DNA of 11,878 bases. It comes from Rhodospirillaceae bacterium (GTDB taxonomy: Bacteria; Pseudomonadota; Alphaproteobacteria; Micavibrionales; Micavibrionaceae). The DNA lies in contig DMIT01000095.1 in assembly GCA_003452275.1 (NCBI GenBank), positions 1,088 to 12,965 of the forward strand, read 5' to 3'. The notes below the pieces were generated by a model. It ran no database searches and was not told where the DNA came from. It saw only the letters and a list, made by a program, of their open reading frames with translations. Positions 1 to 6,524 of the stretch are shown one piece after another. Numbering within the stretch: the stretch's first letter is position 1; every line of letters begins with the position of its first letter. The position numbers and the translations under genes are program-made.

Positions 1-2007
1 TCACAACTTGGTAAGATGAACGCGAAAGGGCCCTCTTCAAAAGAGAGCGCAGAAAGCGCGAAGTTGGCTGAAACGGTTCAGGCCTTGCAGCAAGAAAACC
101 AGACCTTGAAAAACCAGATACAGATTTATGCGACTACCAAAGATAGTAAATCCGCCAACAACGAATTGTTGGCAAAATTGCAGTCGGAAAATGCCGATCT
201 GAAACAAGCGATTGCCGATTTAAAAACGGCTCCTAAGGCGTCGGCTTCGGTTGCCGCTGTATCTGATGATGAAGTCAATAAATTGCGGGCTGATAACCGC
301 AAATTGAACAATGAACTTGATCTGATCAAAACCGAAAAATCCACGCTTCAGACTCAAGCCACCAATCTGCAGAAAGATCTGGAAAGCAAGCAGTTGAAAA
401 TGTCTGGCGGAAGCTGGGATCTGGAACAGGCCACACGGCGTTATCAGGAAAGCCAGCGTGAAATTGTGCGTTTGGGGTCTATCATTCAGGCGCAGGATGT
501 CAAATGTGCGAATGAGAAAAAAGATATTGAATATATGCTTTTTGATCCTGCCATTGCCACTAAGGCACAGATTGCCATGCTCAATTCGATGGAAGACCAG
601 ATCAAGGAAAAAGATGGTAAATTAAAATCTGCAGAAGCAGAATTGACCTCTGCCAAAACGCAAGCTTCTCCCGATAAAGATGCGCGAATTGCAGATCTGC
701 AAAAAGCAGTTGCACAAGCGCAGGTCGAGTTAGCTGAAAAGACACAACTTTTAGCAGATGCTCACGTAAAAATTCAGAAAGGACAAGTCAATCAAGCCGA
801 TGTTGCAGCCAAAGACAAGGATATGGCTGCGTTGAAAGCCGACTTGGCCCAAAAATCCCAGCAATTGGCAGATGCTCAATCCAAAATCCAGCAGGCACAG
901 GCAACAGATAAGGATATGGTCGCGCTGAAAGCCGATCTGGCCCAAAAATCCCAACAACTGACGGAGGCCCAATCCAAAATCCAGCAAGCGCAGGCAACGG
1001 ATAAAGATATGATTGCGCTGAAAACCGATCTAGCCCAGAAGTCACAACAATTGGCGGAGGCACAATCCAGAGTTCAACAAGCGCAAGTCGCGCAAACGGA
1101 TTTGATTGGAAAAAATCAAACTCTGTTATCAATGCAATCCGATCTTGCACTGAAAACACAGCAATTGGCAGATGCGCAAGCCAAACTTCAACAGGCCAAT
1201 CAAAGCCAATTGGCTGTTAGTACGCAGAAAGATTCTGAACTGGTGGATGTGAAAAAACAATTGGCGCAAGTACAGGCGCAATTGGCAACCGAGCAGGCTG
1301 CTGCGCAGAAAATCGACGTGAAGGCGCAAGCGCAACAAAGTGCAGAGCAAGCGGCATCGATAGCGTCTTTGCAATTGCAAGTCCAACAGGCGAACCATAC
1401 GATTATTCAACTGCAAAACCAGATTTCCGCTAATAATCAAGCTGCTTTGAAATCTGCATCTATTGCGGCTTCTGCGGCGGCAGTTGCACCTGCCGCGGCG
1501 TCAACCCCTATGGTTCAACAGGCCAGTTATGCACCACAGGCTGCTGCTGTATCACCTGTGGCTCAGTTTAAATCTATCGAAGAATTTTCTACGTTGTTGA
1601 AAAATGCAGGTGTTTCTGTGCGTGGCGCGTTGCAACAAGTTAAAGGTGGAGATCCGTCCTCTTACCGTGCTTATAGCTGGAAAACCGATAATTTATACGG
1701 AAGTGCCGAGATGAGAAAAGTAGCGGATGCCAGCCAGTTCGATGCAGCCGTCAATCAATATCTCGGACGCGCAAAATCGCGTTGCAGCGGTGAGTTCGCT
1801 GCGGTGCCATCGCCTGTGAAAGCGCCTGCAATGGCACAGAGCCGAGCTTATGAAATCGCCTGTGTCGGTCAATCGTCATCCAGCTCTGCGTCGGTGTTAT
1901 TTACATACGGTAACCAGATCACAACCATTATTGCGCATGAGGGACGCGCCGAGGCAATGGATCTGGCGATTGATGCCAGAGACAAAGTATCTTCGAAAAT
2001 GAATTAA
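1..2007 (+). CDS. Long coiled-coil protein with 31-residue tandem repeats and a C-terminal globular domain (5' end probably cut off)
   Basis: The frame is open from base 1 with no stop before the first ATG at 16. That ATG has no convincing ribosome binding site, so the true start is probably upstream and this is a partial gene. Residue numbers here count from the ATG at 16. Residues ~17-470 are Gln/Ala/Lys/Leu-rich heptad-like sequence, almost certainly coiled coil. Three near-identical 31-residue units begin at residues 267, 298 and 329 (core LAQKSQQL), with a diverged fourth copy near 373 and a fainter one before the first. An Ala/Pro-rich linker (~475-515) leads to a globular domain (~517-663) with two cysteines, C590 and C616, that could form a disulfide if the protein is exported; the visible part shows no signal peptide. 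I do not recognise the family. The next gene starts 24 bases after the stop, so the two are probably co-transcribed. The role is unknown; a structural or scaffolding function is an inference from the coiled coil only. Confidence 0.8.
   Translation, partial: SQLGKMNAKGPSSKESAESAKLAETVQALQQENQTLKNQIQIYATTKDSKSANNELLAKLQSENADLKQAIADLKTAPKASASVAAVSDDEVNKLRADNRKLNNELDLIKTEKSTLQTQATNLQKDLESKQLKMSGGSWDLEQATRRYQESQREIVRLGSIIQAQDVKCANEKKDIEYMLFDPAIATKAQIAMLNSMEDQIKEKDGKLKSAEAELTSAKTQASPDKDARIADLQKAVAQAQVELAEKTQLLADAHVKIQKGQVNQADVAAKDKDMAALKADLAQKSQQLADAQSKIQQAQATDKDMVALKADLAQKSQQLTEAQSKIQQAQATDKDMIALKTDLAQKSQQLAEAQSRVQQAQVAQTDLIGKNQTLLSMQSDLALKTQQLADAQAKLQQANQSQLAVSTQKDSELVDVKKQLAQVQAQLATEQAAAQKIDVKAQAQQSAEQAASIASLQLQVQQANHTIIQLQNQISANNQAALKSASIAASAAAVAPAAASTPMVQQASYAPQAAAVSPVAQFKSIEEFSTLLKNAGVSVRGALQQVKGGDPSSYRAYSWKTDNLYGSAEMRKVADASQFDAAVNQYLGRAKSRCSGEFAAVPSPVKAPAMAQSRAYEIACVGQSSSSSASVLFTYGNQITTIIAHEGRAEAMDLAIDARDKVSSKMN
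814..1092 (+). repeat. Three tandem 93-base coding repeats
   Basis: Units start at 814, 907 and 1000, exactly 93 bases (31 codons) apart. Each begins with a GATAARGATATG-like sequence encoding DKDM and then a conserved LAQKSQQL core. A diverged copy continues to about 1200 after a 38-codon step. The repeats lie inside the coiled-coil gene and keep its frame, so changes in copy number would lengthen or shorten the rod without breaking it. Confidence 0.85.
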
Positions 2008-2031
2008 AAAATGTTTCATGAAGGGTAAAGA

Positions 2032-3732
2032 ATGACCGACGGTCATGTGTGGATACAACATCTGAAATCTTCTTTGAAGGCAAGCAAACAGCTCGCTTAC
2101 CTTTATCATGTCAATGATGACCGGTTTGAGTTTATGGGCGATATATTCGGGGTGCTGGGATGCGCCGATGATGAATGTCCGATCAATAAAAAGGCCTTTT
2201 CCCGCTTTGTCGCCGAGGAAGATCTGGTAACCCGTCAATTGACTCTTGCCGATATGATGGCGCAGTGCGTAGGTAGTGAAAAAAACTTTACGCTCAATTT
2301 CAGGATGCGTCATCCCGATGGCACCATTTTTCCGGTCGTGGAGACGGGGATTATTTCCACCGATGCGCAGAGCAAGAAAATGACGATCCAGAGCTTGATC
2401 GCCATTGACACTGAAACGATTGACAGACGGAAAAAATTGAATAGTAGAATAGGCTTTCGCGAAGCGATTAGCAGCAGTTTTTCCGGAAACAGGGAGCGCA
2501 GATCTGTGATCTTGCGCCTTGATGAGATCATTTGCCGCACTGACCGTCCTCCTCACACAGGTTATGTTTTATTGGTGGAGGTAGACCGTGTCTCTCTCAT
2601 CAATCAGGTGTATGGCAGCAATTTTACGGATGAATTGCTGGATAAAACAAATGCGACATTGGTTTCCATGGTAGGGGGTCGGGCCGAGGTTGTTCAAATT
2701 GCCAGTGATCTATTTGCAGTTATATTCGCCGATGATGCCCATGGCGAAATGAAAGATACCGCGCAGAAAATTTTGACTGTTTTTTATAACCAGCCGATCA
2801 AGATTCAGGAGCGCGCCGTTCATCAGGTCTTATCCATTGGCGGTGTCAAAATATCGGATAAGACAACTTCCGGCGTGTCATTGATGGGCTGGTTGGAACT
2901 GGCGTTAAATGATGCCAAACAAAAAGGCCGTGGATGCTTTATCGAATATTCCGATACAATCGGGCAGGAAGTGGATCATTTCCGCGAAATCCTGACCATC
3001 GGCGACAGCTTCCTCAAGAATTTTAAAGAAGGTCGCGTCAAAATGGCGTTCCAAAGCGTCATCAGTGCGCGCACAAACGACGTATCTTTTTATGAGTGCC
3101 TGATCCGCATGGTTGATGCTGACGGCGAAGTGCATAGCGCCGGAAACTTTATCAACGCTGTTGAAAAAATGGGGCTGACGCGTCTGGTGGATACGTTCGC
3201 AACCAAAGAAGCCATTCGTGAACTCAAAGAATTTTCAAGTATATCGTTATCGGTCAACGTATCCAACCATACGCTTACTGACCCTGACTGGCTGAAAATC
3301 GTGATCCTGGAATTAAGAGATTTCCCGGATGTGGCCAATCGTCTGATTGTCGAGATTACCGAGAGTATTGCCATGAATGATATGAACCAGACAATTCGCG
3401 TCGTGCGGGCCTTGCATGATCTGGGATGCCGTGTGGCATTGGATGATTTTGGAGCAGGGAATACTTCTTTCTCGCAGATCAAGGATTTGTCGCTTGATAT
3501 CGTCAAAATCGATAAATCATTCGTGCGCGAGATGAACCGCGAAGAGAACAAGCATTTTATCAGGACGCTTCATTCCTTAGCCTCATCCATGAATTTGGAA
3601 ACGGTGGCAGAGGGGGCGGAAACGACACTTGAATCCGACAGTCTTGTCCGTGATGGAATCGACCATATCCAAGGCTTCGTTAACGGGTTGCCGAGCATGG
3701 AGCGGTTGTGGCTGAAGGGACAGAAACATTAA
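2032..3732 (+). CDS. PAS / degenerate GGDEF / EAL protein, probable cyclic-di-GMP phosphodiesterase
   Basis: 566 residues with three domains in order. A PAS-like sensor (~15-130) contains the typical MRHPDGT turn at 92-98. A GGDEF-type fold (~165-310) has ASDLF (224-228) in place of GGDEF, so it should not make cyclic-di-GMP; it may bind GTP or act structurally. The EAL domain (~325-560) reads ECL at 355-357 but keeps the usual metal and catalytic positions: E355, N409, E441, D471-D472 in DDFGAG, K492 in VKIDKSF and E527 in VAEGAET. An active phosphodiesterase hydrolysing cyclic-di-GMP to pGpG is therefore likely, probably in the cytoplasm since no membrane segment is visible. The start ATG follows an AAGGG (2021-2025) with a 6-base spacer. 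It sits 24 bases after the coiled-coil gene and ends before a terminator. Whether the PAS binds a cofactor cannot be told. Confidence 0.92.
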   Translation: MTDGHVWIQHLKSSLKASKQLAYLYHVNDDRFEFMGDIFGVLGCADDECPINKKAFSRFVAEEDLVTRQLTLADMMAQCVGSEKNFTLNFRMRHPDGTIFPVVETGIISTDAQSKKMTIQSLIAIDTETIDRRKKLNSRIGFREAISSSFSGNRERRSVILRLDEIICRTDRPPHTGYVLLVEVDRVSLINQVYGSNFTDELLDKTNATLVSMVGGRAEVVQIASDLFAVIFADDAHGEMKDTAQKILTVFYNQPIKIQERAVHQVLSIGGVKISDKTTSGVSLMGWLELALNDAKQKGRGCFIEYSDTIGQEVDHFREILTIGDSFLKNFKEGRVKMAFQSVISARTNDVSFYECLIRMVDADGEVHSAGNFINAVEKMGLTRLVDTFATKEAIRELKEFSSISLSVNVSNHTLTDPDWLKIVILELRDFPDVANRLIVEITESIAMNDMNQTIRVVRALHDLGCRVALDDFGAGNTSFSQIKDLSLDIVKIDKSFVREMNREENKHFIRTLHSLASSMNLETVAEGAETTLESDSLVRDGIDHIQGFVNGLPSMERLWLKGQKH

Positions 3733-3742
3733 ATCAAAAAAA

Positions 3743-3763
3743 AAGCCCGCGATTTGCGGGCTT
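3743..3763. terminator. Bidirectional intrinsic terminator between the EAL gene and phaR
   Basis: An 8-base-pair perfect stem AAGCCCGC / GCGGGCTT with loop GATTT. The left flank is an A-tract (3736-3744), which becomes a long U-run for the leftward phaR transcript. The right flank, CGTTTTG, gives a weaker U-run for the rightward EAL transcript. It lies in the 53-base gap between the two convergent stop codons. Confidence 0.88.
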
Positions 3764-3785
3764 CGTTTTGTCAGTCGGCGATCAA

Positions 3786-4286
3786 CTATTTATCATCCGG
3801 CCCGTTTTTGTTTTTATGAGTGGTGGTGAAAGCTGTAAACGCTTTCATAGCGTTTTCGAACATCGCCATATTTTGTTTGCTGAGTTCTTCCAGAGAAGAC
3901 ATCGGGAAAATTCCCCCGAAATTTTTGTTCATCTGGGCGCGGAATTCATCCTGCTTTTTTGTAAACTCGGCAAAAGATTGTTCCAGATAATTGGGAACCA
4001 GTTTCCCCATATTATCACCATAGAAACCAATCAATTGTTTCATGAAACTGGTTGGCAAAAGATTTTGTCCTTCTTTGCTTTCCTGTTCTGCGATGATCTG
4101 GGTCATGACGGAACGGGTCAGGTCTTCGCCAGATTTCGCATCATACACAACGAAATCGTATCCTTCTTTGACCATTTCGCAGAGGTCTTCGAGAGTGACG
4201 TAGCTGCTACGTCCTGTGTCATACAAACGACGGTTTGCGTATTTCTTAATTACGGTTGGCTTATCGCCACCTTTTTTTGCGGCCAT
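3786..4286 (-). CDS. phaR: Polyhydroxyalkanoate synthesis repressor PhaR
   Basis: 166 residues. The N-terminus carries the hallmark of the PHB/PHA accumulation regulator DNA-binding domain: KKYANRRLYDT (residues ~14-24) followed by SSYVTLEDLCEMVKEG and a VVYDAKSGEDLTRSV stretch. The second, helical PHB_acc-type domain (~75-115) includes SFMKQLIGFYGDNMGKLVP. The C-terminus is helical with many Met and Phe residues. In characterised relatives (for example Paracoccus) PhaR represses phasin genes and its own gene, and is released when it binds PHA granules. The start ATG (complement of 4284-4286) is preceded on its strand by AAGGTG with a 4-base spacer. It is divergent from a PhaC-like gene, which fits the assignment. 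Autoregulation through the shared intergenic region is an inference. Confidence 0.95.
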   Translation of the reverse strand: MAAKKGGDKPTVIKKYANRRLYDTGRSSYVTLEDLCEMVKEGYDFVVYDAKSGEDLTRSVMTQIIAEQESKEGQNLLPTSFMKQLIGFYGDNMGKLVPNYLEQSFAEFTKKQDEFRAQMNKNFGGIFPMSSLEELSKQNMAMFENAMKAFTAFTTTHKNKNGPDDK

Positions 4287-4329
4287 GTTGCACCTTCGGC
4301 GTGAATTGTTGCATTACCTGTTTGTAATT

Positions 4330-4373
4330 AATCATAAAACGCGCTTTGTGACAATAATCATCTGGCGCTTTGT
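4330..4373. promoter_or_regulatory. Two-part direct repeat in the phaR / phaC-like divergent intergenic region (candidate operator)
   Basis: AATCAT-N5-GCGCTTTGT (4330-4349) is followed by AATCAT-N3-GCGCTTTGT (4356-4373). The 9-base cores lie 24 bases apart and are identical. They fall between the divergent starts of phaR (4286) and the PhaC-like gene (4406), where a regulator of both would bind. Two GTTGCA copies (4287-4292 and 4308-4313) lie closer to phaR; TGCA-containing sites are reported for Paracoccus PhaR, so either set could be the PhaR site. On the minus strand TTGTCA-N17-TTAATT could be a weak phaR promoter overlapping the first repeat. Confidence 0.45.
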
Positions 4374-4405
4374 ACTTTTTATACCAAATTGTGCTAAACA
4401 GGATT

Positions 4406-5596
4406 ATGAGCAGAAAACAGAAATTTTCCACAATACAGACAGGGTGTCGTCAACGTCCTTTGATGATGCAGCTTGCGCTGGCGGCGGGTGCTTTGGCGCA
4501 ACCGAGTCTGTTGAAGGGAAAAAATTTTACCGATGAATTCTGGCAGAAAGCTGACGGGATAGAGGCTAAAGCCAGTATGGAAAAAGTTGTCGAAGGTCTG
4601 CGCCGGTATCAATTGCATCCTTATCAACGTCCACCCCAACGGGCCAGCATTATATGGTCTGACGGTGAGGCTAGAATATTATGGTATGCCGCCTCTCCTA
4701 AATCTCAAAAAAATGCCACAGTCAAAAAATCCATTCTGATGATTCCATCTATGATTAATGGTGCTGAAATTCTGGATATTCTGCCGGAAGAAAGATCATT
4801 TATCAGGTGGCTTTCCATGCAAGGTTTTGACGTGTTTGTGCTGGAGTGGGGAAATCTGCGGGAAGACCCTGAACTGGCGTCTCTCGATTCTGCGGTGGGT
4901 GTGAAATTGGTGCGGGCGGTGACGTGGCTGAAGTCCGAGATTGATACGCCGTTATGCGGGATCGGCTATTGTATGGGAGGATTGTTTCTTGCGGCGGCTG
5001 AGACATTGACGTCCAATGTTTTTGACAGTTTGGTATTCATTGCAACACCATGGAATTTCAAGGCCGGTGCCAAAGGAAATTTTGCTGAAGCTGTGTCCGC
5101 TTGGGCCCCCGATGGGCTACGCCGCGTCAGGCATCTTGATTATATGCCGAATGAATGGCTGCAAATGATCTTTGCAGGCGTTGACCCGTCACAGGTCGCC
5201 CGAAAATTTTCCGCATTTGCCGATATGAAAGCAGGCAGTGTCGAAGAAAAATTATTCGTCGCCGTTGAGGACTGGGTGAATGGTGGAGGTGATTTGCCAT
5301 CCGGTATTATTCAGCAGGCCATCAAAGATTGGTATGTTGATAATCAGGCTGTCAGTGGTCAATGGATGATCAATCATCAGAAAATTGACGCGCGCACCAT
5401 TCAAAAACCCTCTCTGGTTATCGTTCCCGCCAAGGATAAAATTGTGCCGCCGGCCTCAGCCAAACCACTATCCACACAAATCAAAGGCGCCTATATTTTG
5501 ACGCCTGATTGCGGCCATATCAGCATGATGGTCGGTTCCAAAGCGGAAAAAGAAGTATGGCAGCCTATGAAACACTGGATTTTCAGCCAGATTTAG
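4406..5596 (+). CDS. phaC: PhaC-like polyhydroxyalkanoate synthase (short, class III-like alpha/beta hydrolase)
   Basis: 396 residues from the ATG at 4406. An in-frame TTG at 4370 would add 12 residues, but nothing like a ribosome binding site precedes it; the ATG has only a weak, close AGGA. Signatures of PHA synthases: a core stretch IPSMINGAEILDILPEERSF, then GFDVFVLEWG, the nucleophile motif GYCMGG with C189 where ordinary hydrolases have Ser, D344 in PAKDKIVPPASA, and H371 in DCGHISMM, giving the Cys-Asp-His triad. PHA synthases polymerise (R)-3-hydroxyacyl-CoA on the granule surface. Length and the VPPAS region resemble class III PhaC (~360 residues) more than class I (~600), but no PhaE partner is visible here. 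The ALAAGALAQ stretch near residue 25 looks a little like a signal peptide; PhaC enzymes are cytoplasmic, so I read it as part of the PhaC N-terminus. An intracellular depolymerase is less likely because GYCMGG and the flanking blocks match synthases. It is divergent from phaR. Confidence 0.85.
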   Translation: MSRKQKFSTIQTGCRQRPLMMQLALAAGALAQPSLLKGKNFTDEFWQKADGIEAKASMEKVVEGLRRYQLHPYQRPPQRASIIWSDGEARILWYAASPKSQKNATVKKSILMIPSMINGAEILDILPEERSFIRWLSMQGFDVFVLEWGNLREDPELASLDSAVGVKLVRAVTWLKSEIDTPLCGIGYCMGGLFLAAAETLTSNVFDSLVFIATPWNFKAGAKGNFAEAVSAWAPDGLRRVRHLDYMPNEWLQMIFAGVDPSQVARKFSAFADMKAGSVEEKLFVAVEDWVNGGGDLPSGIIQQAIKDWYVDNQAVSGQWMINHQKIDARTIQKPSLVIVPAKDKIVPPASAKPLSTQIKGAYILTPDCGHISMMVGSKAEKEVWQPMKHWIFSQI

Positions 5597-5613
5597 CCCG
5601 AAATGATGAAGGG

Positions 5614-5645
5614 CTTGAACGCCTGCCCAGTTCAGGCTAGTTTAG
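5614..5645 (+). promoter_or_regulatory. Candidate RpoH (heat-shock) promoter of clpP
   Basis: CTTG (5614-5617), an 18-base spacer and GCTAGTTTAG (5636-5645) resemble the alphaproteobacterial heat-shock consensus CTTG-N17/18-CYTATNTNNG, with two mismatches in the -10 element. Predicted transcription would start about 45 bases before the clpP ATG. A TATAAA at 5673-5678 could be a -10 for the housekeeping sigma factor but has only a poor -35 partner. Confidence 0.35.
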
Positions 5646-5693
5646 GGAAGATTTTAAACCCACCTTGATTCGTATAAAGATAAAGAGATTCCC

Positions 5694-6344
5694 ATGATTA
5701 GAGACCGCGACCCAATGGACGTATATAATAACTACCTCGTTCCGACTGTGATTGAACAGACGGCGCGCGGAGAACGTGCGTTCGATATTTATTCACGTCT
5801 TTTGAAAGAGCGTATTATTTTCCTCGTCGGTCAGGTCAATGATAACGTATCTTCTCTGATCTGCGCCCAGCTCTTATTCCTTGAGTCTGAAAACCCGACC
5901 AAAGATATTTATTTCTACATCAATTCCCCTGGCGGTGTCGTCAGCTCCGGACTTGCTATGTATGACACCATGCAATACATCAAGCCTGATGTGTCCACTG
6001 TCTGTATCGGTCAGGCTTGCTCGATGGGTTCCTTCCTGCTGATGGCAGGGGCCAAAGACAAGCGTTTCTGTCTGCCAAACTCCCGTATCATGATTCACCA
6101 ACCGTCAGGCGGTGCGCAAGGTATGGCGTCTGACATCGAAATTCAGGCACAAGAAATTATCCGCCTTAAAAAGATTCTGACCGAAGCTTACGTGAAACAT
6201 ACGGGGCAGAAATATAAACTGCTCGAAGAAATGATGGATCGTGATCGCTGGTTGTCTGCGGAAGAGTCCAAAGAAATCGGTCTGGTTGACCATGTCGTTG
6301 CAAGTCGCAATGATGTTGTCAAAACGGCAGATGAGAAAAAATAG
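5694..6344 (+). CDS. clpP: ATP-dependent Clp protease proteolytic subunit ClpP
   Basis: 216 residues, close to the usual ~200. The serine-peptidase (S14) barrel subunit pairs with a Clp ATPase (ClpX or ClpA) to degrade unfolded, ssrA-tagged or regulated proteins in the cytoplasm. The sequence follows E. coli ClpP almost throughout: [40 protein letters not shown], and GQACSMGSF with catalytic S110, SRIMIHQP with H135, and DRDRWLS with D184 as the likely catalytic Asp. The chosen ATG has a modest AAAGAGA upstream; a second Met at residue 8 is possible, since the N-terminus is a short propeptide in relatives. No adjacent ATPase gene is present: lon, not clpX, follows. The gene ends 23 bases before a strong terminator, so it is probably transcribed alone. 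Confidence 0.97.
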   Translation: MIRDRDPMDVYNNYLVPTVIEQTARGERAFDIYSRLLKERIIFLVGQVNDNVSSLICAQLLFLESENPTKDIYFYINSPGGVVSSGLAMYDTMQYIKPDVSTVCIGQACSMGSFLLMAGAKDKRFCLPNSRIMIHQPSGGAQGMASDIEIQAQEIIRLKKILTEAYVKHTGQKYKLLEEMMDRDRWLSAEESKEIGLVDHVVASRNDVVKTADEKK

Positions 6345-6367
6345 ATTTTAATTTTAACATATTGTTT

Positions 6368-6403
6368 AAAGAATCTCCGCCGGAAACTGCGGAGATTCTT
6401 TTT
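6368..6403 (+). terminator. Strong intrinsic terminator of clpP
   Basis: A perfect 13-base-pair stem (6368-6380 with 6389-6401, AAAGAATCTCCGC and its complement), an 8-base loop, and T-rich sequence running to 6403. It separates clpP from lon. Confidence 0.92.
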
Positions 6404-6415
6404 GACTTATAATTC

Positions 6416-6443
6416 CTTGCCTTCCGTATAAAATTAACTATTT
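6416..6443 (+). promoter_or_regulatory. Candidate RpoH (heat-shock) promoter of lon
   Basis: CTTG (6416-6419), a 17-base spacer and ACTATTT (6437-6443) match the alphaproteobacterial heat-shock consensus CTTG-N17/18-CYTATNT at all but one fixed position. It would give a leader of about 70 bases before lon. A housekeeping alternative, TTGACT (6402-6407) with TATAAA (6427-6432), overlaps it but has a long 19-base spacer. Confidence 0.45.
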
Positions 6444-6524
6444 CCTTAGATATGGAACCTAATCTGGTTGATAACCCGTAATTTATGATTTAGGTTTGTT
6501 TTTTAGCTCTTTCCCGAGGTTTAT

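Noticed and set aside
814..1200. CRISPR-like spacing of repeats
   Set aside because: The repeats are contiguous, in frame and coding; there are no spacers or cas genes.
751..1440. Several minus-strand open frames opposite the repeat region
   Set aside because: They are by-products of the 93-base repeats and Gln/Ala-rich codons of the coiled-coil gene.
1897..2556. 219-codon open frame on the minus strand across the coiled-coil / EAL junction
   Set aside because: It overlaps two well-supported genes on the other strand, including the PAS domain, and has no recognisable motif.
3708..4304. 198-codon open frame on the plus strand opposite phaR
   Set aside because: It is the antisense of phaR, which has a clear family signature and ribosome binding site; the plus-strand product resembles nothing.
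4216..4536. 106-codon plus-strand frame over the phaR start and PhaC-like start
   Set aside because: It overlaps the divergent promoter region and both real starts in another frame; no family signal.
5595..5615. AGCCC / GGGCT hairpin after the PhaC-like gene
   Set aside because: A 5-base-pair stem with an 11-base loop and no T-run; not a convincing terminator.
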